From: CAZBWE01 sp964568985
GTDB lineage: Bacteria > Planctomycetota > Phycisphaerae > Sedimentisphaerales > Anaerobacaceae
Reading direction: 5' to 3'
Assembly (NCBI GenBank): GCA_964568985.1
Contig: CAZMSP010000043.1
Span: forward strand, 1-15,942
DNA length: 15,942 nt
Position numbers and translations under genes: made by a program. The notes under the pieces are model-generated. The model searched no databases and was not told the origin of the DNA. It worked only from the letters and a program-made list of their open reading frames with translations. Of the stretch, positions 1-6,701 are shown in pieces (positions within the stretch are counted from its first letter, which is position 1; the number at the start of each line of letters is the position of its first letter).

Positions 1-849
1 GCCGTCGATAATGTGCTGCTTGGCATTTTTGACCATATTTTCATACTCGGCCTGGTTAGTATCGGTTGAAGCATCCGGCAATGAGCCGGTAAACCGCTTG
101 CCTTTTGGTACTTCGAGTTTTGCAGTATTGAAATAATAATCGAAGCATTGCTGCACATCAGCAACTATAGCATCACGGTCGCCGTCGGTTATGACGCAAT
201 TGACAATAACGTAACCTTTGTTTTGCTGGTGGTCGCACAAGAAGATATTATCAGCAAAGTAAAGCTCGTAATCGGGATTACCGAGCTGGTCAACTTCGTT
301 GGGAGGCAGTTTTTCAAACTGGTCTATGAAATCATAGCTTAAAGCCCCTAACAGGCCGCAGGTTACGCGGAACGGCTTACTTGCCAGAGTAAAGGCAAAT
401 GCAACCGCCCGTAATACATCCATTTGATTTGTGCTTTTCAGGCGGGTCTGTTCATCAACAATTCTCCCCACTTTTTTAATTCGGCCGGTAATCTCTTCCG
501 GGCCAAATCCGCCAGGCGTAAGGCGGATAAATTCGACCGATTCACAAAAAGCAAACCTTTCTTCCTGAGTGGCCAGGTATTCTATTATGCGTCTGCCGGT
601 ATCACTCAGTGCCTTGATAGTAAATTCATTGCCGGTGCCTGTGAGGTAAAGAGCCGGCCTTGCCGTGCCGAAACTCAAGGCGTTCTCCGACAGGTAGTCA
701 CTTGCCTCAAGCAAGCAGCAGTTTTTAGCTCGGCCATAGTCGCTCAACTTTGCAAAGAAATCCACCGGCTCAGCCAAAGCCATCTCTTTGACGATTGGTA
801 CGATTTGCCCCGGCTTCGCATCAGCTATTATTTGTCTATAATCATCCAT
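1..849 (-). CDS. trpE: Anthranilate synthase component I (TrpE), N-terminal part, cut by the left window edge
   Basis: TrpE converts chorismate and ammonia (from the TrpG glutaminase) to anthranilate, the first committed step of tryptophan synthesis. The reverse strand is open from the ATG at 849-847 to base 1 (283 codons), with an in-frame TAG four codons upstream of that ATG, which fixes the start. The translation resembles the long enterobacterial-type TrpE. The N-terminal regulatory region has LLEASDYLSENALS at residues 46-59, then FTIKALSDTGRRI, then GLLGALSYDFIDQFEKLP, then YFADNIFLCDHQQ. The last visible residues, EYENMVKNAKQHIIDG, begin the chorismate-binding domain. The catalytic core lies outside the window. 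The tryptophan-binding LLES motif reads LLEA here (Ala49). The gene follows a trp leader/attenuator, which independently supports the trpE call. The Shine-Dalgarno is weak. PabB is less likely given the Trp-codon leader. Confidence 0.93.
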   Translation of the reverse strand, partial: MDDYRQIIADAKPGQIVPIVKEMALAEPVDFFAKLSDYGRAKNCCLLEASDYLSENALSFGTARPALYLTGTGNEFTIKALSDTGRRIIEYLATQEERFAFCESVEFIRLTPGGFGPEEITGRIKKVGRIVDEQTRLKSTNQMDVLRAVAFAFTLASKPFRVTCGLLGALSYDFIDQFEKLPPNEVDQLGNPDYELYFADNIFLCDHQQNKGYVIVNCVITDGDRDAIVADVQQCFDYYFNTAKLEVPKGKRFTGSLPDASTDTNQAEYENMVKNAKQHIIDG

Positions 850-901
850 ATCCCGAACCTATTATTGTAATTTTTATTCGCAAACGTGCAAAAATACAAA
901 T

Positions 902-941
902 AAAAAAACGCAGCCGTCCTTCTCCAACAGGCTGCGTTTTT
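902..941 (-). terminator. Intrinsic terminator of the trp attenuator
   Basis: On the minus strand AAAAACGCAGCC (941-930) and GGCTGCGTTTTT (915-904) form a perfect 12-bp stem around a 14-nt loop. A run of seven T ends at 902. It lies 53 nt before the trpE start codon, so it can only act as a conditional terminator for trpE. Confidence 0.9.
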
Positions 942-1002
942 CGCAAATCTAACAATTTTTTACAGCAAACTACCGCTTACCTGCTGGAATTTATCCCGCA
1001 GG
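904..1002 (-). promoter_or_regulatory. trp attenuator (mutually exclusive hairpins between trpL and trpE)
   Basis: Read on the minus strand, segment 1 (1002-994, CCTGCGGGA) pairs with segment 2 (989-980, TTCCAGCAGG) as a 9-bp stem with one bulged A and a 4-nt loop that contains the leader stop. Segment 2, extended to 979, can instead pair with 932-922 (GCCTGTTGGAG) over 11 consecutive positions, three of them G-U. That pairing invades the top of the terminator stem and its loop. The terminator is a perfect 12-bp stem (941-930 with 915-904) followed by T residues. The order Trp codons, 1:2, 2:3, 3:4 is the classical attenuation architecture. Confidence 0.9.
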
Positions 1003-1044
1003 CCACCACCAATTAGCAGTATTTATACGGTTAATTTGCATCAT
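991..1044 (-). CDS. trpL: trp operon leader peptide (17 residues, three consecutive Trp codons)
   Basis: A short ORF on the minus strand encodes MMQINRINTANWWWPAG followed by TAA at 993-991. The three TGG codons occupy 1011-1003, directly before the first arm of a hairpin (994-1002). This is the hallmark of ribosome-mediated tryptophan attenuation: stalling at scarce Trp-tRNA would mask segment 1 and favour the antiterminator. The -10 box ends at 1051, so the expected transcription start (7 nt on) is about 1044, the A of the first ATG. No Shine-Dalgarno lies between promoter and start. The peptide is therefore probably translated from a leaderless mRNA, or from the second ATG at 1041. trpE begins 142 nt after the stop. 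Confidence 0.9.
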   Translation of the reverse strand: MMQINRINTANWWWPAG

Positions 1045-1050
1045 CTTACA

Positions 1051-1079
1051 ATTATACCACATTTTGCCTTTTTTGTCAA
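1051..1079 (-). promoter_or_regulatory. Promoter of trpL-trpE
   Basis: On the minus strand TTGACA (1079-1074) and TATAAT (1056-1051) are separated by exactly 17 nt. Both hexamers match the sigma70 consensus fully. The predicted start is at about 1044, which coincides with the trpL ATG. Confidence 0.92.
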
Positions 1080-1123
1080 TAACCGATTCGAAAAATCCGC
1101 AAAAATCTTAGGGCGGCCAAGGG

Positions 1124-1161
1124 ATCCGCCACAGGCGGGTAAATCCGCCATAGGCGGATAA
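1124..1161. repeat. Two tandem 19-bp palindromic units
   Basis: ATCCGCCACAGGCGGGTAA (1124-1142) is followed directly by ATCCGCCATAGGCGGATAA (1143-1161), two differences in 19. Each unit contains the inverted arms CCGCC and GGCGG around a 3-nt centre. They sit between the divergent trpL and fucP promoters. The function is unknown; a small dispersed palindromic repeat is likely. Confidence 0.75.
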
Positions 1162-1209
1162 ACATCGTATACCCACAAACCAGCTGCCACGGTAGGCGGG
1201 AAAAAGGAC

Positions 1210-1238
1210 TTGACGCCGGCTAAAAGAGGTTTTATGTT
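1210..1238 (+). promoter_or_regulatory. Probable promoter of the fucP-like gene
   Basis: TTGACG (1210-1215) and TATGTT (1233-1238) are spaced by 17 nt. The start would be near 1245, giving a leader of about 38 nt with the Shine-Dalgarno AAAGGTG at 1270-1276. Confidence 0.65.
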
Positions 1239-1282
1239 ATCCTGAATTTTTATCGTTACTATGACTAGAAAGGTGATTATCA

Positions 1283-2635
1283 ATGGCAGAAAATCTTTCT
1301 TCAACCGTCGATAACCCGAAGCAATCGGCTCGGGTGATTCCGTATGGCATTTTATGGCCTTTTATTCTGGTTACCTCTTTATTCGCGCTGTGGGGGTTTG
1401 CCAACGATGTTACCAACCCCATGGTGGCAGCTTTCAAAGAAATCCTGCTTATCAGTCATTTTCAAAGCTCATTAGTTCAATTCGCCTTTTACGGCGGTTA
1501 TTGTGTAATGGCCATCCCTGCGGCACTTTTTATCAGGCGCTTTAGCTACAAAGCCGGCATTCTTGTCGGGCTTTTACTTTACTCCGTGGGTGCGCTACTG
1601 TTTATCCCTTCCGGTATGATGATGGCCTTCTGGGCATTTCTGCTTTCATACTTCATCCTTACGTGCGGGCTGTCTTTTCTGGAAACCAGCTCTAATCCCT
1701 ATGTCCTTTCAATGGGGCCCGAACAAACAGCAACTCGTCGGCTGAATTTCGCCCAGGCCTTCAATCCAATGGGCTCTCTCACAGGGATGTTTGTGGCACA
1801 GAGATTGATATTGGCCCGGCTTGATGAGACTTCGGAAGAGGGTCGTCGGGCCCTGTTCGAGACCGCTCCGGAACAACTAAAGGCCATCCGTGTCCATGAC
1901 CTGTCTGTCTTGCGCGGGCCCTACGTGGCCATTGGCCTGATTGTCCTGGCGGTCTTCGTAATCTTCCTGCTGACCAGAATGCCCAAGGGCAGAGGCGAAG
2001 AAGGGGCACACTTGAACCTCGGGCCGACACTGAGACGCCTGTTTGCCAATAAAAAATATATAGGTGGCGTTATAGCACAAGCCTTCTACGTGGGTACACA
2101 GATTATGTGCTGGACCTTTATTATCCAGTACGCGATGAATGAGTTGGGCATGTCTGCAGAAACCGCCCAGGGTTACAATATCATTGCGATGGCGATTTTC
2201 TGCAGCAGCCGATTCATCTGCACATATCTGCTTAAATACTTTAGTCCCGGCGCTTTACTGGCTACTCTGGCTGTTTTCGGCGGGCTGTTGATTCTCGGTA
2301 CGATTTTTATTCATGGAATGGCAGGCCTGTATTGCCTTATCGCAGTCTCTGCCTGCATGTCTCTGATGTTCCCAACCATTTACGGTATTGCGCTGAGGGG
2401 GCTTGGGGACGACGCCAAGCTGGGGGCCGCAGGGCTGATTATGGCCATTGGCGGCGGCTCCATCATGCCACCGTTGCAGGCCTATATCATGGATATGAAG
2501 GCATTTAACCTGGGCTTTATGACTATGTCGAGCACACGGGCATCCTTCGTGCTGCCGTTTATCTGCTTCGTTGTCATTACGTACTATGGAATATTCGCAA
2601 GCCGCAAGAACTTGCCGGAACATAACGCGCAGTGA
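1283..2635 (+). CDS. fucP: FucP-like sugar permease (MFS, FHS family)
   Basis: This is a 12-helix major facilitator of the fucose-galactose-glucose:H+ symporter family, acting in the inner membrane; by homology it imports L-fucose or a related sugar. FucP hallmarks are visible: LFALWGFAND in helix 1 (34-42), FAFYGGYCVMAIPAAL in helix 2, the FSYKAGILVGLLLY stretch (87-100), LETSSNPYV (133-141) with Glu134 matching E. coli Glu135, and LNFAQAFNPMG (154-164) with Asn161 matching Asn162. The length (450 aa) is near the family norm (438 in E. coli), with a somewhat longer cytoplasmic loop after helix 6. The residue aligned with E. coli Asp46, which couples protons, appears to be Asn45. A good Shine-Dalgarno (AAAGGTG) supports the start. 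The gene is divergent from trpL, and no fucose catabolic gene is nearby, so the substrate is uncertain. Confidence 0.88.
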   Translation: MAENLSSTVDNPKQSARVIPYGILWPFILVTSLFALWGFANDVTNPMVAAFKEILLISHFQSSLVQFAFYGGYCVMAIPAALFIRRFSYKAGILVGLLLYSVGALLFIPSGMMMAFWAFLLSYFILTCGLSFLETSSNPYVLSMGPEQTATRRLNFAQAFNPMGSLTGMFVAQRLILARLDETSEEGRRALFETAPEQLKAIRVHDLSVLRGPYVAIGLIVLAVFVIFLLTRMPKGRGEEGAHLNLGPTLRRLFANKKYIGGVIAQAFYVGTQIMCWTFIIQYAMNELGMSAETAQGYNIIAMAIFCSSRFICTYLLKYFSPGALLATLAVFGGLLILGTIFIHGMAGLYCLIAVSACMSLMFPTIYGIALRGLGDDAKLGAAGLIMAIGGGSIMPPLQAYIMDMKAFNLGFMTMSSTRASFVLPFICFVVITYYGIFASRKNLPEHNAQ

Positions 2636-2704
2636 TTCCACTAACAAAGTTCGGTTGCTTGGAAGACCAGGTACACACCGATACAAGAAATTACTTTTCG
2701 GCTG

Positions 2705-2733
2705 TTGACAAAGGAAGGTGTTTGGTTTAATAT
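2705..2733 (+). promoter_or_regulatory. Promoter of kdsB-pyrG
   Basis: TTGACA (2705-2710) and TAATAT (2728-2733) have 17-nt spacing. The predicted start is about 2740, giving a 75-nt leader before the kdsB start codon. Confidence 0.75.
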
Positions 2734-2736
2734 ACT

Positions 2737-2803
2737 CTGGCAGTAGCTTTTTATCGGGACTCCGGCTGGGCCTTCGCCCAGACGAGTAAGATTCTGCTGC
2801 CGG
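2737..2803 (+). promoter_or_regulatory. Structured 5' leader of kdsB
   Basis: CTGGCAGTAG (2737-2746) can pair along its full length with CTGCTGCCGG (2794-2803), with two G-U pairs. This encloses a second hairpin: ACTC/GAGT (2759-2762 with 2784-2787), then CTGGGC/GCCCAG (2766-2771 with 2776-2781) with a CTTC loop. The closing stem touches the Shine-Dalgarno GGAAGGG (2803-2809). No known riboswitch class is recognised. Confidence 0.5.
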
Positions 2804-2814
2804 GAAGGGTAAGT

Positions 2815-3570
2815 GTGAAGATTTTAGTTTGTATCCCTGCTCGTTACGGTTCTACCAGATTCGCCGGTAAAGTTCTCGCCAAAGATACAGGCAAATTTCT
2901 TATTCAGCATACCTACGAACAGGCCTGCCTCGCAAAACTGCCCGAAAAGGTAATCATAGCAGCAGACGACCAAAGGATAGTCGATGCCGCTAAATCATTT
3001 GGGGCCGAGTATATCCTGACCTCAGTCGAGCACAAAAGCGGCACCGACCGCATCGCCGAAGCTGTTGCCGATATAGATGTTGATATTGTCGTGAACCTGC
3101 AGGCCGATGAGCCGGAAATCGACCCGGATAATATCGATTACGTCGCCCGGCTTCTAATTGATAATCCCGATTACCCGATGGCCACACTCGCTGCAGAATT
3201 GCAGAGCCCGGAGCTACTCGCCAACCCGAACGTTGTAAAAGTAATTATTGACCACGATAATAAAGCAACTCACTTCTCACGTGCTGCCATTCCTTATAAC
3301 ATTGTAAGACCCGGCTTGGGAGAAACTCAGCAACATTTGAGGCATCTTGGAATTTACGCTTATCGCAAGGAGTTTCTACTGAAATTCACCGCCCTGCCAC
3401 AGACACCGCTGGAAAAAATCGAAAAACTTGAGCAGCTGCGAGCAATTGAAAATGGCATTGCAATAATAGTCGGCAAGGTCAAACACACCTGCGATGGAAT
3501 AGATACGCCGGAGCAATACGCAGAATTTGTCAAAAGATATAATAGAATAGATAGCCACAGAATTAAATAA
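2815..3570 (+). CDS. kdsB: 3-deoxy-manno-octulosonate cytidylyltransferase (CMP-Kdo synthetase)
   Basis: KdsB activates Kdo with CTP to CMP-Kdo for the inner core of lipopolysaccharide, in the cytoplasm. The 251-aa length fits the family (about 245-255). Motifs seen: the nucleotide-binding IPARYGSTRFAGK (7-19), HKSGTDRIAEA, NLQADEPEI (usually NLQGDEP), HFSRAAIPY, HLGIYAYR, PLEKIEKLEQLR and GIDTPEQ near the C-terminus. The start is GTG at 2815, 5 nt after the Shine-Dalgarno GGAAGGG; the translation from here begins exactly at the usual family N-terminus. pyrG follows after 9 nt, so the CTP producer and a CTP consumer are co-transcribed, a pairing known from other Gram-negative bacteria. It implies that the organism makes Kdo-containing LPS. 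Confidence 0.95.
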   Translation: MKILVCIPARYGSTRFAGKVLAKDTGKFLIQHTYEQACLAKLPEKVIIAADDQRIVDAAKSFGAEYILTSVEHKSGTDRIAEAVADIDVDIVVNLQADEPEIDPDNIDYVARLLIDNPDYPMATLAAELQSPELLANPNVVKVIIDHDNKATHFSRAAIPYNIVRPGLGETQQHLRHLGIYAYRKEFLLKFTALPQTPLEKIEKLEQLRAIENGIAIIVGKVKHTCDGIDTPEQYAEFVKRYNRIDSHRIK

Positions 3571-3579
3571 GGAAGATTT

Positions 3580-5292
3580 ATGACGAAGGATAAAGACCTA
3601 TTAGCTTCTGTAAGTGATATTTCGACGGAGAGTGAGTTTTTCTCGCCGATGCCGGCTGGTTATAAAAAGGGAAAGACCCGCTACGTCTTTGTAATGGGCA
3701 CGGTGATGAGCGGGCTGGGAAAAGGCATATTTTCATCCTGCCTTGCCAAGCTGATGCAGGATAAAGGCCTGAAAGTCGCGCCAGTAAAACTTGAAGGATA
3801 TCTGAATATCGATTCCGGCACACTAAATCCTTTCCGCCACGGCGAGGTGTTCGTGCTCGATGACGGTATGGAATGCGATATGGACCTCGGCACATACGAG
3901 AGAATGCTCGATATGGATTTAAGCAGGGCAAACTTTGCCACAAGCGGGCAGATATTCAGTTCGGTTCTCAACAAGGAACGTCACGGAGACTACCTCGGCA
4001 GAGACGTCCAGATGATTCCGCATGTTACCGGCGAGGTCAAACTGAAACTCCGGCAATTAGCCGCTCAAACCAATGCCGACATAGTCTTCGTTGAAATCGG
4101 CGGAACAGCAGGCGATTTGGAAAATGCATATTTCATCGAGGCGACGCGAGAGCTGGCATACGAAGAAGGACCCAACAGCAGCTGCTTTGTCGCACTGACC
4201 TATATATTAGAACCCCCAACCCTCGGCGAACAAAAATCAAAGGCAGCACAACTGGGAATCAAGCAGCTTATGCAATTAGGCATCCAGCCGGACATTATCG
4301 CCTGCAGGGCCACTCATCCCGTAAGCGATAAAGCACGAGAAAAAATCAGCGTTTACAGCAATGTCCCCCTCAAAAGGGTAGTCAGCGTGCCGGATTCAGC
4401 CAGTATCTATATGATACCTGCGATGCTGAGAGAGGCTGGATTAGATTTCGAGGTCTTGCGACTGCTAAAAATCGAAGACCGAATAAACTTACGACACGAA
4501 CGCAAGGCCTGGGCCAAATGGTGCGATTTCACTGATAAAATCGACGCTATAAATCGCCAGGTAACAATCGGCATCACCGGCAAATATACCGCTGTCCGCG
4601 ACAGCTATGCCTCGATAATCAATGCTCTTGAACACGCCGGCATCGCCCTTGGCTATGATGTAAAAATAAAGTGGATTGAAACAACCGGAATCTCCAACGA
4701 AAACTCCGCAGAAAAACTGTCTGACGTCGATGGTATTATTGTGCCAGGCGGATTCGGCACTCGTGGTGCGGAAGGAAAAATCGCCTGCATAAAATATGCA
4801 AGGGAAAATAATCTGCCCTATCTGGGCCTGTGCTTCGGCTTCCAGATGGCTGTTATAGAATTTGCCCGCAATGTCTGTGGCATAAAAGAAGCTAATAGCA
4901 CCGAGATTCAGCCGGATTGCACTGAGCCGGTAATTGATATACTGCCGGAGCAGAAAAAAATCGAAGGCCTCGGCGGAAATATGCGGCTCGGCGGACAAGA
5001 TATCGAGCTAAAGCCCCAAACATTAGCGTGGAAACTTTTTGGCGAGTCGGATTCAGTCAGAATGCGTTTTAGACATCGCTATGAGGTTGACCCGCGCTAT
5101 ATTGAACGGCTGGAAAAGGCAGGCATGGTTTTTTCTGGAAAAGCCCCCCGTCAGCCGATTATGCAGATATTGGAGCTTTCCTCACACCCGTTCTTTATGG
5201 GAACTCAGGCACATCCCTGCCTGACCTCGCGCCCGCTAAGACCTCAGCCGATGTTCGTTGGCCTTGTTGCAGCGGCTCTGCAAAATCGATAA
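3580..5292 (+). CDS. pyrG: CTP synthase, divergent form with an altered glutaminase triad
   Basis: PyrG makes CTP from UTP, ATP and glutamine. The N-terminal amidoligase domain (about 34-300) has the P-loop GTVMSGLGKG (40-49; usually GGVVSSLGKG), KLEGYLNIDSGTLNPFRHGEVF (read as KLEGYLNID plus SGTLNPFRHGEVF), CDMDLGTYERML and the Mg-ligand segment VEIGGTAGDLE. The class I glutamine amidotransferase domain (about 325-568) has GGFGTRGAEGK, the nucleophile in GLCFGFQ (Cys418) and RHRYEVDPRY. The triad signature is GTQAHPCLTSRP: His545 is present but the Glu of HPE is Cys547. The protein is 570 aa with about 32 extra N-terminal residues, against about 540 normally. The Shine-Dalgarno AAGGAAG lies at 3570-3576. 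The family call is secure; glutamine-dependent activity is less so. Confidence 0.95.
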   Translation: MTKDKDLLASVSDISTESEFFSPMPAGYKKGKTRYVFVMGTVMSGLGKGIFSSCLAKLMQDKGLKVAPVKLEGYLNIDSGTLNPFRHGEVFVLDDGMECDMDLGTYERMLDMDLSRANFATSGQIFSSVLNKERHGDYLGRDVQMIPHVTGEVKLKLRQLAAQTNADIVFVEIGGTAGDLENAYFIEATRELAYEEGPNSSCFVALTYILEPPTLGEQKSKAAQLGIKQLMQLGIQPDIIACRATHPVSDKAREKISVYSNVPLKRVVSVPDSASIYMIPAMLREAGLDFEVLRLLKIEDRINLRHERKAWAKWCDFTDKIDAINRQVTIGITGKYTAVRDSYASIINALEHAGIALGYDVKIKWIETTGISNENSAEKLSDVDGIIVPGGFGTRGAEGKIACIKYARENNLPYLGLCFGFQMAVIEFARNVCGIKEANSTEIQPDCTEPVIDILPEQKKIEGLGGNMRLGGQDIELKPQTLAWKLFGESDSVRMRFRHRYEVDPRYIERLEKAGMVFSGKAPRQPIMQILELSSHPFFMGTQAHPCLTSRPLRPQPMFVGLVAAALQNR

Positions 5293-5341
5293 TGCAATGA
5301 GAAATTACCCGATTGTATAAAAAGCGTTCAGAAAGTGCGTA

Positions 5342-5407
5342 ACCCCCATTAGAAAGCGAACGGTCATGGCGAAGCGTGCTGTAGCCGGGCTTTCTTTCTA
5401 ACGGGGT
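5342..5407. repeat. Inverted repeat with ACCCC..TTAGAAAG ends, copy 1 (possible bidirectional terminator)
   Basis: The left arm ACCCCCATTAGAAAG (5342-5356) and right arm CTTTCTAACGGGGT (5394-5407) are inverted copies with one inserted base and one mismatch. They enclose 37 nt. The element lies between the convergent ends of pyrG and the lipoprotein gene. The same arms recur at 5948-6046. Confidence 0.7.
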
Positions 5408-5429
5408 AAACAAAATAATTAACAGCTAC

Positions 5430-5894
5430 TTACAAAGGTTCGGCTGTTTGTTCAGCCAGCTCTTCTTGCTCCTCAGGTTCTGCCTCAAGCCCTTCTGTCC
5501 GAGCTTCGAGTTCAGCTTTAAGTTTCCCTATTTGGGCTTTTAGATTCTCGTTCTCTTCACGCAGTTTCCCGGTTTCCTCAGCTATAGACTTGAAAATTTC
5601 GTTTATCTGTTCTTCATATTTTCCTGCCAACTGCTCACTCAGGGCCTTTTGTTCTTCCTGACACTTTTCAAGCAGCTCTTTTTGCTTTTTCAATTCATTA
5701 TTATGTTGTTCTTTTAGTTTTTCTATTTCGCCGTCACGCTGTTGTAAATCTTTCTTTAGCTGGATATTTTCAACTGCTATGAGTTTAGCCATTTTTGTAC
5801 TTGGTTGCTGCTGTTGCTCCTCACAACCGGCACTCAACATAATCGCAACAACACCAGCCGCTAACACAAGCGCCTTCAAGATGTTTCTTTTCAT
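5430..5894 (-). CDS. Coiled-coil lipoprotein, function unknown
   Basis: The 154-aa product has a type II signal peptide: KR near the start, a hydrophobic stretch LKALVLAAGVVAIML, then the lipobox LSAG|C with Cys24 as the lipidated residue. The mature part is almost entirely charged and heptad-like (about 35-140, rich in E, K, Q and L), which predicts a long coiled coil, and ends in an acidic tail. It should be anchored in the inner or outer membrane facing the periplasm. I do not recognise a family; murein-lipoprotein-like tethers are one possibility, but no C-terminal lysine motif is seen. The Shine-Dalgarno AAAGGA precedes the ATG. The gene lies downstream of the 2H phosphoesterase gene on the same strand but is separated from it by a 178-bp repeat-bearing gap, so it may be its own unit. 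Confidence 0.8.
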   Translation of the reverse strand: MKRNILKALVLAAGVVAIMLSAGCEEQQQQPSTKMAKLIAVENIQLKKDLQQRDGEIEKLKEQHNNELKKQKELLEKCQEEQKALSEQLAGKYEEQINEIFKSIAEETGKLREENENLKAQIGKLKAELEARTEGLEAEPEEQEELAEQTAEPL

Positions 5895-5947
5895 CCTATT
5901 ATCCTTTCAAATCCGGGTTTTCCAAAAGCCGATAATACTTGTCCTTT

Positions 5948-6046
5948 ACCCCGTTAGAAAGAAAATCCAATCTCCTGGTCGGGGTAAAAAATACACAGCG
6001 CACGCCGTAGCGGGTTAAACACCTAACCCGAACTTTCTAACGGGGT
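5948..6046. repeat. Inverted repeat with ACCCCGTTAGAAAG ends, copy 2
   Basis: ACCCCGTTAGAAAG (5948-5961) is perfectly repeated in inverse as CTTTCTAACGGGGT (6033-6046). Inside is a 7-bp hairpin, CGGGTTA (6011-6017) with TAACCCG (6024-6030). The element has no ORF. It fills most of the gap between the 2H phosphoesterase and lipoprotein genes. The size and terminal inverted repeats resemble a miniature mobile element, but no clear target duplication was seen. Confidence 0.7.
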
Positions 6047-6072
6047 TTACTATATCTGCAACTATCCTGCTG

Positions 6073-6678
6073 TCAAGGCCTTAAATCGATTGATGAGAGA
6101 ACTTTTCTGCACGTACAGTGATTTCCCAAATGACATAAAGCAAGTTTCAAAGCCGAGAATTCTATTGGGAATACCTGCTCTTGGGCCTCGCCGTATCCAA
6201 TTGTTATATGAGGGAAAAATTTCGCAAAGCTTGACTTTTCTCGATAACCCTCAATCCATTCCAACGTGGTCCGGGCAAGCTCCTCATCGCCGTATATCAT
6301 ATCGCTGGTTACAGCACTACTGAAATACGGCTGAACTTTTTCCATCACCTTCTCGTGAAGCGACTGAAGCTCTCTTGTTTTCTCCACCTCAAAAACTGAT
6401 ACCGTTTCACCTCTGGAGTTTGTTGAAGTATGGATGCCGGTAATTTTCAACTCACTTATAGTGCATCTTTCTGCAATCGCTGTTAGAACTTTCCCAATAG
6501 CAGCTACGTCCCTTTCATCAATACATCCCATAGCCAGGGAAATATGCGGCAGGCAGTCTTCTTTGCTAAGAGCAATTTTCCTGCCGAACTTCTCTACCAG
6601 CTTTGCGCTTAATTCAATCGTTCTATTTGTCATCGCCTCATCCGGCAATAACACTACATCAACAGCAATTCTACTCAT
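6073..6678 (-). CDS. 2H phosphoesterase (2'-5' RNA ligase/LigT-like)
   Basis: The 201-aa protein carries the two HxS/T motifs that define the 2H phosphoesterase superfamily: PHISLAMG (His45, Ser47) and FPHITIGYG (His157, Thr159). They are spaced as in LigT/ThpR and related cyclic phosphodiesterases. Such enzymes hydrolyse 2',3'-cyclic phosphates or ligate 2'-5' RNA ends in vitro; the physiological substrate is often unknown. Each motif follows a hydrophobic strand, as expected for the bilobal fold. The gene starts 23 nt after the murG stop on the same strand, with a weak GGA Shine-Dalgarno, so co-transcription with murG is likely. Whether this enzyme is a canonical RNA cyclic phosphodiesterase or a more distant 2H member cannot be decided from sequence alone. 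Confidence 0.82.
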   Translation of the reverse strand: MSRIAVDVVLLPDEAMTNRTIELSAKLVEKFGRKIALSKEDCLPHISLAMGCIDERDVAAIGKVLTAIAERCTISELKITGIHTSTNSRGETVSVFEVEKTRELQSLHEKVMEKVQPYFSSAVTSDMIYGDEELARTTLEWIEGYREKSSFAKFFPHITIGYGEAQEQVFPIEFSALKLALCHLGNHCTCRKVLSSIDLRP

Positions 6679-6701
6679 ATCTTTTCCACATCGGTTTTTT
6701 T

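Noticed and set aside
424..1016. Plus-strand ORFs over the trpE region
   Set aside because: They are shadows of trpE and of the attenuator on the opposite strand, where family motifs are clear.
1124..1161. Short CRISPR-like array
   Set aside because: Only two units directly adjoining each other, with no spacers and no cas genes.
1041..1304. Minus-strand ORF across the trpL promoter and fucP leader
   Set aside because: It reads through two promoters and the 19-bp repeat, and lacks any protein family features.
4489..4998. Minus-strand 169-codon ORF inside pyrG
   Set aside because: It is a mirror frame of a well conserved coding region and has no recognisable features.
5948..6046. Insertion sequence remnant
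   Set aside because: There are terminal inverted repeats but no transposase fragment and no visible target duplication, so only the repeat is reported.
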